From positions 620,001 to 684,000 of the forward strand of contig WGNF01000003.1 in assembly GCA_016124615.1 (NCBI GenBank): a DNA stretch of 64,000 bases, written 5' to 3'. The position numbers and the translations under genes were made by a program. Positions 42,435-51,037 of this stretch are shown here, piece by piece; position 1 is the first letter of the stretch; every line of letters begins with the position of its first letter. The notes under the pieces were generated by a model. The model worked only from the letters and a program-made list of their open reading frames with translations, was not told where the DNA came from and searched no databases. Source of the DNA: Paracoccaceae bacterium. GTDB taxonomy: Bacteria; Pseudomonadota; Alphaproteobacteria; Rhodobacterales; Rhodobacteraceae.

Positions 42435-43808
42435 CTAGTGGATGCGCACGCCCTGCCGGATCAGTTCGGCCTGAACCGCGCCGATATCCACCGCCGCGAG
42501 CTCGGCGCCCGCCCTCACGGCCAGCGCCGCCGCCACACCCGCACCCTGCCCGGCGACCGCGCAGCAGGCCATGTTGCGCGTCGCGGCATGGGCGATGCGG
42601 TCGCCGCCGATGGCGCGGCCGGTGACGAGCAAGCCCTGCACCCCTTTCGGCAGCATGGCGCGATAGGGTATGTGCATGTAGCGGCCGGTCGAGGGGATCA
42701 CCAACACCCCGTAACCGTCGATGAACTCCGGGTAAATCCCGATGCTGTCGTCAAACCGCGCCTGCCCGCGCACGTCGGCCTCGGTCAGGTTGTAGACGGC
42801 GTCGATCTTGCGGGTGTCGCGGATGCCGATGGTCATGCCGAAGTTGCGCAGCCGCGCGCCGGAACAGCCGGGCATGAAGCGCCGCAGCGCCTCGATCGCC
42901 AGCATCGCCTGCTTGCGACCCTCGATCTCGCCCCGTGTCATGCTGTCGGGATCGGTCCCGTCCACCCCGGCCAGGTGGACAAGGTTCATGTAGGTCAGCT
43001 CGCCGGTATCATGCAGCGCGCCCCAGGTGCCCGCGATGGTGTTCAGATGCGGCGGGATCACCCCCGCCTTGATCGCCTGCGCGAAGGGCTTTTTCAGGAA
43101 GGGCGAGAACATGTCGTCTTCCTTGCCGTCGGTCTGCACCGTCCATTCGCCGGTCGACCAGTCCTTGTAGGTCTGCGGATCGGCGGCGACCTCGGCCAGA
43201 AAGGCGGCCTTGTCGACCCCGGCCAGATGGAACATCACGCTGGCGGCCTGCATCGCCTCGGTCGGGGTTTTCTGCGTCACTGCCCCGGCCCGATGGGCAA
43301 TGTCGGCGTCGCCGGTGGCGTCGATCACCACGCGGGCGAGGATCGCCTCGCGCCCCGCCTTGGATTCGACGATGATCCCGGCGATGCGGTCGCCCTCCAT
43401 CACGGGTGCCACAAAGCTGCGGTGCAGCATGGCGTGAAGGCCCGCCTCTTCCACCAGCCGGTCGGCGACCAGCTTGAAGCCCTCGCTGTCCAGTTCATAG
43501 CTCAGCGACTGGCTTTCCGGCACCGCCGCCCCCGCCGCCTTGGCGCGCTGCTCGAACTCCCAGCCGATGCCGCCCGCCTCTACCGTGGCTTCGCGGCGAT
43601 ACCAGGCGAAGCCCTCGACGCCGACGGTGGTGATGTTGCCGCCGAAGCAGCCAAACCGCTCGACCAGGCAGACCCGCGCCCCGGCGCGCGCCGCCACCAG
43701 GGCCGCCGCCAGCCCGCCGGGGCCGGAGCCGACGACCAGAACATCGGTGCGGTGAATCACCTCGACCCGGCGCGCGGGTTCAAGCAGGAAGTCGGGCAGA
43801 TCGGGCAT
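42435..43808 (-). CDS. FAD-dependent oxidoreductase (FAD_oxidored, PF12831-like)
   Basis: A 457-aa flavoprotein with VLVVGSGPGGLAAALVAARAGARVCLVERFGCFGGNITTVGVEGFAW at the N-terminus, VVIDATGDADIAHRAGA in the middle, and GLLVTGRAIGGDRIAHAATRNMACCAVAGQGAGVAAALAV at the C-terminus. These are the hallmarks of the PF12831 family (related to fumarate reductase/HdrA-like flavoproteins). The substrate is unknown. It faces the LivK-type gene across a hairpin. It may belong to the same catabolic region, though it has its own promoter next to tRNA-Ser. Confidence 0.85.
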   Translation of the reverse strand: MPDLPDFLLEPARRVEVIHRTDVLVVGSGPGGLAAALVAARAGARVCLVERFGCFGGNITTVGVEGFAWYRREATVEAGGIGWEFEQRAKAAGAAVPESQSLSYELDSEGFKLVADRLVEEAGLHAMLHRSFVAPVMEGDRIAGIIVESKAGREAILARVVIDATGDADIAHRAGAVTQKTPTEAMQAASVMFHLAGVDKAAFLAEVAADPQTYKDWSTGEWTVQTDGKEDDMFSPFLKKPFAQAIKAGVIPPHLNTIAGTWGALHDTGELTYMNLVHLAGVDGTDPDSMTRGEIEGRKQAMLAIEALRRFMPGCSGARLRNFGMTIGIRDTRKIDAVYNLTEADVRGQARFDDSIGIYPEFIDGYGVLVIPSTGRYMHIPYRAMLPKGVQGLLVTGRAIGGDRIAHAATRNMACCAVAGQGAGVAAALAVRAGAELAAVDIGAVQAELIRQGVRIH

Positions 43809-43994
43809 GGGGTTCTCTCGAGGCAACGGAAGACCCGGAAGCTGCCCCGGAATGGAACGGGCGTCCATCGAGTTTGCGACAGATTGTCCGCATCGAGGGA
43901 CATCCGGCGCCGCGCCGTTGGCCTTCCGCCCGCGAGACCCGCCCCGCCGCTCTGCCTTGAACTCCCCCGTCGCCGTGATAAGCATCGCCATCTG

Positions 43995-44084
43995 GGATGG
44001 GTGGCCGAGCGGTCTATGGCTCCAGTCTTGAAAACTGGCGTGGGGGTGACTCCACCGTGGGTTCGAATCCCACCCCATCCGCCA
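43995..44084 (+). tRNA. tRNA-Ser(UGA)
   Basis: Acceptor stem GGATGGG/CCCATCC, discriminator G and an encoded CCA. The anticodon arm CCAGT-CTTGAAA-ACTGG shows anticodon TGA, reading UCA serine codons. A long variable arm (GTGGGGGTGACTCCAC region) is typical of class II tRNA-Ser, and the T arm is GTGGG-TTCGAAT-CCCAC. 90 nt in all. A possible promoter upstream is TTGAAC (43957) with GATAAG near 43977, but the spacing is short. The DNA just downstream drops in GC. Confidence 0.95.
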
Positions 44085-44238
44085 TTTTATATTGATTTCG
44101 TTATAAAAAACGGCGCCTTTTCCTTACTCCCAATTTAGCCCGGAAAAGTAAAAACGTTTGGTTGCTTCGGCTTGTGGCGCAAAATGTTTGCCCGTCGCGC
44201 CGCTACAGCCGCTGACAGGCACTTAGCCATTCAATGAA

Positions 44239-44793
44239 TCACGGCGGGCAGAGGCTCTGGCCGGATGAGTTCAACAGAGCTACTGCAGCGGGGTCACCCT
44301 CTAACGCACCCTGCACCACCGATGCGCAGGCAGAAAACGGCATTTTTACAAATGTTGTCGCCGCATTGCCGGCGTCTGCGTGATCTACCCCAAGATCGGC
44401 CAACCGCCCAAAAACATCCGAGATTCTGAGGACATCCGGCGAAACTCTTGAGCGAATGATGGTCACACCGAAATACGTCTCATCGCCATATGTCTCGCCC
44501 GGCTTCGTGTCATCGACCTTGCAGGTTGTGAGGACGATGGCGCTTGCCGGATAGCATGGGCCTGGCGAGCAAAACTGTGGCGGTCTTCCATCTTTGAAGG
44601 TGACATATTGCGAGACCGCGTCGAAAATGTCGCCACGATGAAGGACTGGGCCCGAAGTCCCTATGGGCGCAACGTCTCCGGTCGCGACTCCTTGGCATGG
44701 GTTTTCTTGGTCTGCTTCGGCGCCGTCAGCCCAGGCCATAACAAGTGCAAAAGCTATCCAAATGCTGAGCCTGAGAATCGCCGTCACTCGCAT
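44239..44793 (-). CDS. hypothetical exported cysteine-rich protein
   Basis: A 184-aa protein not recognised. An N-terminal signal (MRVTAILRLSIWIAFALVMAWADGAEA) is followed by a mature domain with six cysteines (NPCQG, QFCSPGPCYP, TTCKV, SACAS, SLCPP), consistent with disulfides in the periplasm. Sampled stretches run near 50% GC against an estimated two-thirds in neighbours. The gene lies about 155 bp downstream of tRNA-Ser on the opposite strand, so it may have arrived by transfer. No catalytic motif can be seen. Confidence 0.65.
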   Translation of the reverse strand: MRVTAILRLSIWIAFALVMAWADGAEADQENPCQGVATGDVAPIGTSGPVLHRGDIFDAVSQYVTFKDGRPPQFCSPGPCYPASAIVLTTCKVDDTKPGETYGDETYFGVTIIRSRVSPDVLRISDVFGRLADLGVDHADAGNAATTFVKMPFSACASVVQGALEGDPAAVALLNSSGQSLCPP

Positions 44794-44921
44794 GGCCCCT
44801 TCATCAAAGTCTTGATATTGGCACGCATTTGGCTCACATCACCATTGCGTTCACCGCATTCCGTGCCATCCTGACCACCTTCGCGCCACAGGCCAACCGC
44901 TCATCCGGCCGCGCCGCGCCG

Positions 44922-45086
44922 TCAGCCCTTCTTCTTCGCCTCGACGGCGGCTTTCATGCGGGCCAGCAGTTCGGCCTTGGTTTCCCGCGCGCCGAAGGGG
45001 TTCTTGGCCGAGCCCTTGGCGTTGTGTTCCTGATGCTTGGGCGCGTTTCTCGGCGGGATCGCGCCGCCCGATTTGCTGTAGTCCAT
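44922..45086 (-). CDS. 54-aa conserved-looking small protein
   Basis: Not in the ORF track (too short). It reads MDYSKSGGAIPPRNAPKHQE...KAELLARMKAAVEAKKKG, very basic and hydrophilic. AGGGCAAAGGG directly precedes the ATG at 45086. The KAELLARMKAA helix near the C-terminus looks like a family of small alphaproteobacterial proteins of unknown role (from memory). It is transcribed in the same direction as the GH43 gene that follows, which it may precede or accompany only by chance. Confidence 0.65.
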   Translation of the reverse strand: MDYSKSGGAIPPRNAPKHQEHNAKGSAKNPFGARETKAELLARMKAAVEAKKKG

Positions 45087-45143
45087 CCCTTTGCCCTCAC
45101 GATTGGCGCTGCGTCAGGTTCTCTTGCCTGAAACGGCCCGGCG

Positions 45144-46730
45144 CTACAAGGCGGCGCCCGGCCGGTAGGCGAAGCGGGTGAACGTCGCCTCGGCCGCCTG
45201 CCCCGAGGTGTCGAAGGCGACCATGCCGACGAAGGCGCCGGTGAAGCTGCCATGCTCGCCCCGCCCGCCCTCGTCCGAGATCACCGCGGCGTCGAGCGTA
45301 GGGCCGATCGCCTGCCACGCGCCGCCTTGCCGCCAGAAGAACTGCTGGCACGCATGATCGACCGAAACGCGCAGTTCCAGCGGCCCCGCCCCTACCGGCA
45401 CCGGCGCGGCGGGCAGGGTCAGTGCCGCGTCCGGCCAGTCGCCGGGGCAGGACAGGATGGTCAGCGCCCGGCCGATCCCCGGCTCGTCGGTCAGCATCAG
45501 GGCGTGGAACTTGTGCCGGTTGTAATAGGTCGTCAGCCCCGCCGCCTGCTGGTAGCTTTGCGGGTCGAAGCTCAGCTCGGTTTCCGCACCGTAGACGAAA
45601 TCCTCCTGCCGCCGGGCCACCAGCGCCTGTTCGAACCAGCTGCCAAGGCTTTCGCGCCCGATCAGCACCAGCCCCGCGGGGGTCAGCCGAAAGATGCGGG
45701 TGGGGTCCGGTGTGCGCAGCCACTGAAACTCGGGCGGCAGCGGGCCGGGGCCGAAGCGGCGTTCCACCGCCCGGCGCGGGGCGGCGGTGGCGGCCAGCGG
45801 CACCTCGACGCGGGGCACCTGCCCGCCCGCCTCCAGATAAAGCCAGCCGTCGCGCCAGACCACGCGTTCCAGCCCGGTCTCGCGCCCCATCGGGCTGAAC
45901 CGGCCGGGCAGCGGGCGGCTCATCAGGAAGGTGTGCCAGCCGGTGCCGTCCGGTGCCTCGACATACTGGCCGTGGCCGCTGCGCTGGATCGGATGGTCGG
46001 GTGCCGCGGCGCAGGTCATCAGGTGGCGGTCGGGGTGGACCTCATACGGTCCCCACAGGCTGCGTGACCGCGCCATCGTCACCGCATGGTCATAGCCGGT
46101 GCCGCCCTCGGCGGTGGTCAGGTAGTACCAGCCGTCGCGCTTGAACAGGTGCGGCGCCTCGGTCAGCCCGCGCGGCGTGCCGTCGAAGATGTTCGCGACC
46201 GGGCCGAAAAGCCCCCGCTCCGGCGACCATTCCTGCAACAGGATGCCATCGAACGAGGCGTGTTTCGGGTTGCCGCCGGTGCCGCGCCCGCGATGGTTCC
46301 AGCGCATGTTCACCACGTATTTGCGGCCGTCATCGTCGTGGAACAGCGACGGATCGAAGCCCGAGGAATTGACGTAGATCGGGTCCGACCAGTCGCCGTC
46401 GATGCTCTCACAGGTGGTGATAGAGTTCGGCGTGTCCTTGAACGCGCCATCCAGCCGTTTGACATCGGTGTAGACCAGCCAGAACCGGCCATCCGCATGC
46501 GAAAGGCAGGGCGCCCAGATGCCGCAACTGTCGGGGTTGCCGCGCATATCCAGCAGCGCGGCCCGGTTCAGCGGGCGCGCCACCAGCGCCCAGTTCACCA
46601 GATCGCGGGAGTGGTGGATCTGCACCCCCGGATACCATTCGAAGGTCGAGGTGGCGATGTAGTAGTCCGCCCCTACCCGGCAGATCGAGGGGTCGGCGTT
46701 GAAGCCGGGCAGGATCGGATTGCGGATCAT
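45144..46730 (-). CDS. glycoside hydrolase family 43, beta-xylosidase-like
   Basis: A 528-aa cytoplasmic enzyme (no signal) that removes xylose or arabinose from imported xylo-oligosaccharides. The five-bladed propeller domain starts MIRNPILPGFNADPSICRVGADYYIATSTFEWYPGVQIHHSRDLVNW, with the Asp in NADPSI as general base, the Asp in SGFDPSLFHDDDGRKY as pKa modulator and the Glu in GLTEAPHLFKRDGWYYL as acid. Residues about 320-528 form the beta-sandwich typical of GH43 subfamily 11 xylosidases. Last gene of the leftward carbohydrate operon. Confidence 0.9.
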   Translation of the reverse strand: MIRNPILPGFNADPSICRVGADYYIATSTFEWYPGVQIHHSRDLVNWALVARPLNRAALLDMRGNPDSCGIWAPCLSHADGRFWLVYTDVKRLDGAFKDTPNSITTCESIDGDWSDPIYVNSSGFDPSLFHDDDGRKYVVNMRWNHRGRGTGGNPKHASFDGILLQEWSPERGLFGPVANIFDGTPRGLTEAPHLFKRDGWYYLTTAEGGTGYDHAVTMARSRSLWGPYEVHPDRHLMTCAAAPDHPIQRSGHGQYVEAPDGTGWHTFLMSRPLPGRFSPMGRETGLERVVWRDGWLYLEAGGQVPRVEVPLAATAAPRRAVERRFGPGPLPPEFQWLRTPDPTRIFRLTPAGLVLIGRESLGSWFEQALVARRQEDFVYGAETELSFDPQSYQQAAGLTTYYNRHKFHALMLTDEPGIGRALTILSCPGDWPDAALTLPAAPVPVGAGPLELRVSVDHACQQFFWRQGGAWQAIGPTLDAAVISDEGGRGEHGSFTGAFVGMVAFDTSGQAAEATFTRFAYRPGAAL

Positions 46731-46734
46731 CGGA

Positions 46735-47874
46735 TCACGCCATCAGGGCTTGCGCGGCGGCGGGCGGCAGCGCATCGGGGCGGGCGCAGCTGGTGGTCAG
46801 CGTGACCATCTGCCCGGTTTCGCCCGAGCGCAGGATCGCCGTCATCACGTCGACCGCATGCAGCGCCAGGTCCAGCGCGCAGCGGTGCGGCCGCCCCTCG
46901 TTGATCGCCGCCGCCATCTCGGCCAGCCCGGCGGTGCGGTAGTTGGCTTTCATCACGCCGTGATTGTCTTGGTTGGGGACGCCCAGCGGATGGTCCGGTT
47001 GCACCAGTTCCTCGATCTTGCCATCCCGCCCGGCAATCTCGACCTTGCCGGAAAACCAGTTCGGATCGGGCAGGAACAGCGTGCCCTCGGTGCCGTAAAG
47101 CTCCATGTTGCCATGCCGATGCGCCCAGACATCCCACGAGGTGGAGAGGGTGATGGTCGCGCCGCTCGCGAACGACAGCAGCGCGTGGATATTGGTCGGC
47201 GTCCTGACCGGGATCACATCGCCCTTGCGGGGTTCCGAACTGATGGTGCGCGTCGGCGTGGCCATCGAGGTCAGCGCCGCGACCCGCACCACCGGGCCGA
47301 TCAACTGGATCAGGTTGGTGACGTAGTAGGGCCCCAGATCCAGCATCGGCCCGCCGCCCGGCAGGAAGAAGAAATCCGGGTTCGGGTGCCAGTGTTCCAT
47401 GCCGTGGCTCATCACATGGGCGGTGCCGGCGACAACGGTGCCGATGCGCCCGGCGTCGATCGCCGCCCGCGCCGCCTGATGCGCGCCGCCAAGGAACGTG
47501 TCGGGGGCAGACCCCACGCGCAGCCCCTTTGCCGCCGCCAGCGCGCGCAGTTCCTCGCCTTCGGCAAGGCTCAGCACCATCGGCTTTTCCGAATAGGCGT
47601 GCTTGCCCGCCTGAAGGATGGATTTCGTCACCGCGAAATGGGCATCGGGGATGGTCAGGTTCACCACCATGTCGATATCCGGCGCCGCCAGCAGCCCGGC
47701 CACGGTTTCGGCGCGAACGCCGTATTCCGTTGCCCGCGCCTGCGCGGCGGCCGGGTTCACATCCGCCACCGCCCGGATTTCGAGACCCTTGAACAGCGGC
47801 GCAAGCCGCAGATAGGCGGCCGAGATATTGCCGCAGCCGATGATGCCAACGCCTTGCATGTTGGCCCCCGTCAC
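46735..47874 (-). CDS. Gfo/Idh/MocA-family oxidoreductase
   Basis: A 379-aa NAD(P)-dependent sugar/inositol dehydrogenase. The Rossmann motif VGIIGCGNISAAYLRLA, the EKP motif (YSEKPMVLSLAEGEEL) and the substrate domain GGGPMLDLGPYYVTNLIQLIGP are visible. A GTG at 47874 overlaps the upstream gene stop (GTGA); an ATG at 47859 preceded by GGGGG is an alternative. Together with the isomerase upstream it probably processes the sugar released by the GH43/GH2 enzymes. Confidence 0.88.
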   Translation of the reverse strand: MTGANMQGVGIIGCGNISAAYLRLAPLFKGLEIRAVADVNPAAAQARATEYGVRAETVAGLLAAPDIDMVVNLTIPDAHFAVTKSILQAGKHAYSEKPMVLSLAEGEELRALAAAKGLRVGSAPDTFLGGAHQAARAAIDAGRIGTVVAGTAHVMSHGMEHWHPNPDFFFLPGGGPMLDLGPYYVTNLIQLIGPVVRVAALTSMATPTRTISSEPRKGDVIPVRTPTNIHALLSFASGATITLSTSWDVWAHRHGNMELYGTEGTLFLPDPNWFSGKVEIAGRDGKIEELVQPDHPLGVPNQDNHGVMKANYRTAGLAEMAAAINEGRPHRCALDLALHAVDVMTAILRSGETGQMVTLTTSCARPDALPPAAAQALMA

Positions 47875-48626
47875 AGCTTGCGCGCCGCCGCGATGGCGCG
47901 GCTGGCGAAACGGTGGGGGTCGCTGGGCTTGTCATGTTCCATCACGAACCAGGTGCAGCCCGCCTTGCGCAGCGCGGGCAGGATCGTGGCCCAGCCGATG
48001 GTGCCGTAGCCGAGGTCGGCCCAGCCGTCTTCATCGACGCACTCGCCCTGCGGCGCGATGTCCTTCAGATGCGCGGCCATCAGGCGGGGGCCGTATTTTG
48101 CGATCGTCGCCATCGGATCGGCCCCGGCGCGCACCGCCCAGGCCACGTCGAACTCCAGCCCGATATGGTCATCGGCGGCCAGGATCAGGTCGATCGGCAG
48201 CGCGCCATCGGCAGTCGGCCGGAATTCGAAATCGTGGTTGTGGTAGCCGAAGCGCAGCCCGGCGTCGCGGTAGCGCTTGCCAACCTCGGCCAGACCCTTG
48301 GCATAGGCGGCCCAGCCCGCTGCATCGGTCGGGCGCTGATCGGGCAGGATGTAGGGCACGATCACCGCCTTGACGCCCAACGCGCGCGCAATTTCCAGCA
48401 CGCGATCGGGTTCGCCCTTGCACATGTCGAAGGAAAAATGGCCGGTCGGCATCGTCAGCCCGGTGTCTTTCAGCCCGGCCTCCAGCATGCCAAGGGACGA
48501 GGCATCGGCGTAGAGCGCGCCATAGCCTTCTACCTGCGCATAGCCAAGATCGGCCAGCATGTGCAGCGTGTCGGTCAGCGGCGGAAACATGCGGGAGCTG
48601 TAGAGCTGATAGGAAAAGTCGGTCAT
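47871..48626 (-). CDS. sugar phosphate isomerase/epimerase (xylose isomerase-like TIM barrel)
   Basis: A 251-aa AP_endonuc_2 family protein. Metal-binding residues are suggested by RFGYHNHDFEFR, IGLEFDVAWAVRAGADP, MAAHLKDIAPQG and the final WFVMEHDKPSDP. It often pairs with Gfo/Idh dehydrogenases in inositol or rare-sugar catabolism. It overlaps the dehydrogenase start and lies 11 bp after the GH2 gene. The start at MTDFSYQLYS (48626) lies 69 codons inside the track ORF. Confidence 0.87.
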   Translation of the reverse strand: MTDFSYQLYSSRMFPPLTDTLHMLADLGYAQVEGYGALYADASSLGMLEAGLKDTGLTMPTGHFSFDMCKGEPDRVLEIARALGVKAVIVPYILPDQRPTDAAGWAAYAKGLAEVGKRYRDAGLRFGYHNHDFEFRPTADGALPIDLILAADDHIGLEFDVAWAVRAGADPMATIAKYGPRLMAAHLKDIAPQGECVDEDGWADLGYGTIGWATILPALRKAGCTWFVMEHDKPSDPHRFASRAIAAARKL

Positions 48627-48637
48627 GGTCGGGCCTT

Positions 48638-51031
48638 TCAGGTGCCGTAGGTGGCGGAATGCAGATCGCGAAGCGTGAAGCGCGGCGCGGGGCCGGGCGT
48701 CGTGGGGGTGAAGCGGATCGTGGCCGGGTGGCCGGGGAAGAGGTGCAGGGCATTGCCGGAAAAGCGGCCGGGCTGATCCGCCTCGATGGCGACGAAGAGG
48801 GCGAGGGCCCGCGCGGACAGCGTGATGTCCCATCCCGTTTCCGCCGCCGAGACGCTGAGTTCCACGCCTGCGGGCAACAGGTCATAGGCCTTGTAGGGTT
48901 GCGGCGCAAAGATGTCGCCGCCGATGCGGCGGCCGTCGGCGTGGGTCCACACGAAGGTCAGCATCTCATCCGCCGCCAGCGCGCCGGCCGGGATGTGCAG
49001 CGCCAGCGCCGCGGCGTCGGGCGGCACGGTGAGGGTTTCGCGGGCCAGCGGGCGGGTGGCGCCGCGCATGTCCACCGCCGCCGCGCCGACGGTCAGGGTC
49101 AGCGGCGCGCCGGTGTCGTTGACCGCGCGCAACTCGATGCCGCCCGCCACCGGCACGGCGGAGACGACAACCGGCGCATAGAACCGTTTCGCCATGTAGT
49201 GCAGAAGCTTCCAGCCGCCGCCGTGGTCGAGGCTGGACCATGAACAGACCGGCCAGGTATCGTTCAATTGCCAGTAAAGCGTGCCCATGCAATGCGGCTT
49301 CAGGCTGCGCCAATGGCTGACGGCAGTCTTGATCGCCAGCCCCTGCTGGATCTGACTGAGGTAGACGAAATTCTCGAACCCCACCGGAAAGCGGAAAGAC
49401 CGGAACATGGTTTCCGCGATCCGCGCATTTCCGCCCGCGTTCTTCTGGTGGCTTTCCATCGCCGGCGAAGCGATGTTGAAATCGGCCGGGTCGGCGAAAC
49501 GGCGGATGACTTCCATCGAGGGGTAGGACTGGAAGCCGAATTCTGAGCAAAAGCGCGGCGAGACATCGCGATAGTGGTCGAAATCGCGCCCCTCGTGCCA
49601 GACCGACCAGAAATGCATGTCGCCGGACCGGTCATCATGCCAGGCATCGCCGAACGACATCGGGCCCAGCGAGGGCGAGGACGGCCACCAGATCGCATCC
49701 GGCGCGGTGGCCTTCAGCGCCCCCTCGATCGTGCGGTTCAGCCGGTCGTAGGCGACCAGATAGCGGTCGCGGTTCTTGCGGCTTTCCTCGAACCACGTCA
49801 GGGCGCCCAGAAGTTCATTGTCGCCGCACCAGAGCGCGAGGCAGGCATGGTGGTTGAGGCGGGCGACCTGTTCTGCGACTTCGGCGGCGACGCCGGTCAG
49901 AAAATCCTCGGTCGCTGGGTAAAGGTGGCAGGCGAACATGAAATCCTGCCAGACCATCAGGCCCAGCTCGTCGCAGAGGTCGTAGAACCAGTCCGGTTCG
50001 TACCGCCCGCCGCCCCAGAGGCGGATCATGTTCATGTTGGCGTCGACGGCGGATTGCAGCAGGTCGCGGCAGCTTTCGGGCGTGATCGCCGATCCCAGCG
50101 CGTCGGCCGGGATCCAGTTCGCGCCCTTCATGAACACCTCGCGCCCGTTGACGCGAAAGGCAAAGCGGGCGCCGGTGGCATCCTTGTCGGTGATCAGTTC
50201 CACCTGACGCAGGCCGATGCGGCGGGTCTGGCTGTGCGCGCCCAGCGTGGCGGTCAGGCTGTGCAGCACCTGGGCGCCCTGCCCCGCCGGCCACCAGAGC
50301 GCGGGCGTGTCGAGATGCAGGATCACCTCGGCCCGGCCCGCACTGACCGGCGCCTCGGCGTGGGCCCCGGCGAGGGTGAAGCGGACCGGCGCGCCTTCAG
50401 TGGCGCCCGCCGTATGTGCGGCGACGCGGACAAGGACCCGATCCCCGGCGTGATCCTGCGACACGATCAGCGCGGTGATGCGGGCCGCCTCCGGCTCCAA
50501 CCGGATCGCGCCGTAAAGGCCGAAGGGGGCCAGCGCGATGTTCCAGTCCCAGCCGAAATCGCATTGCGGCTTGCGCAGCATGTTGCCGTTGGGAATGGGG
50601 CAGTTGTTCTGGCTGTAGGGCACCGGGAAGGGTTGCGCCGCAGCCCGCGTGGCCGCCTCGCGCACCGGCGAGCGGAAGCGGATGGCGATCTCGTTCTCGC
50701 CCCGCCGCAGCGCGCGAGAGGCGTCGGCACGGTGATCGCGGAACATGCTATCGGCCTGCAGGACGGTGACACCGTTGATGGCGATCTCGGCCACCGTGTC
50801 CAGCATCGTCGCGACCAGTGTCAAATCGGTGCGCTCGGCGGTGAAACGGCGGGTCAGCGCCCAGTCGCGTTCGGCGATCCAGCGCAGCCCGTATTCGTTG
50901 CGGCCAAAATAGGGGTCGGGGATCAGGCCCGCCTTGTGCAGCGCGCTGATGCCGTCGCCGGGCAGCACCATCGGGGCGGAAAAGGCCCCGGTCTCATCGC
51001 GCAGATGCCAGAGGCCACAGAGGTCGATCAT
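48638..51031 (-). CDS. glycoside hydrolase family 2, beta-mannosidase-like
   Basis: A 797-aa cytoplasmic exo-glycosidase. The N-terminal sugar-binding domain (ERDWALTRRFTAERTDLTLVATMLDTVAEIAINGV) is followed by an Ig-like domain and a TIM barrel with NANMNMIRLWGGGRYEPDWFYDLCDELGLMVWQDFMFACHLYP. The acid/base Glu is in WCGDNELLG and the nucleophile in CSEFGFQSYPSMEV. GTLYWQLNDTWPVCSWSSLDHGGGWKLLHY is characteristic of beta-mannosidases. It acts on manno-oligosaccharides or glycan fragments imported by the adjacent CUT1 transporter. Confidence 0.9.
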   Translation of the reverse strand: MIDLCGLWHLRDETGAFSAPMVLPGDGISALHKAGLIPDPYFGRNEYGLRWIAERDWALTRRFTAERTDLTLVATMLDTVAEIAINGVTVLQADSMFRDHRADASRALRRGENEIAIRFRSPVREAATRAAAQPFPVPYSQNNCPIPNGNMLRKPQCDFGWDWNIALAPFGLYGAIRLEPEAARITALIVSQDHAGDRVLVRVAAHTAGATEGAPVRFTLAGAHAEAPVSAGRAEVILHLDTPALWWPAGQGAQVLHSLTATLGAHSQTRRIGLRQVELITDKDATGARFAFRVNGREVFMKGANWIPADALGSAITPESCRDLLQSAVDANMNMIRLWGGGRYEPDWFYDLCDELGLMVWQDFMFACHLYPATEDFLTGVAAEVAEQVARLNHHACLALWCGDNELLGALTWFEESRKNRDRYLVAYDRLNRTIEGALKATAPDAIWWPSSPSLGPMSFGDAWHDDRSGDMHFWSVWHEGRDFDHYRDVSPRFCSEFGFQSYPSMEVIRRFADPADFNIASPAMESHQKNAGGNARIAETMFRSFRFPVGFENFVYLSQIQQGLAIKTAVSHWRSLKPHCMGTLYWQLNDTWPVCSWSSLDHGGGWKLLHYMAKRFYAPVVVSAVPVAGGIELRAVNDTGAPLTLTVGAAAVDMRGATRPLARETLTVPPDAAALALHIPAGALAADEMLTFVWTHADGRRIGGDIFAPQPYKAYDLLPAGVELSVSAAETGWDITLSARALALFVAIEADQPGRFSGNALHLFPGHPATIRFTPTTPGPAPRFTLRDLHSATYGT

Positions 51032-51037
51032 CGCGGC

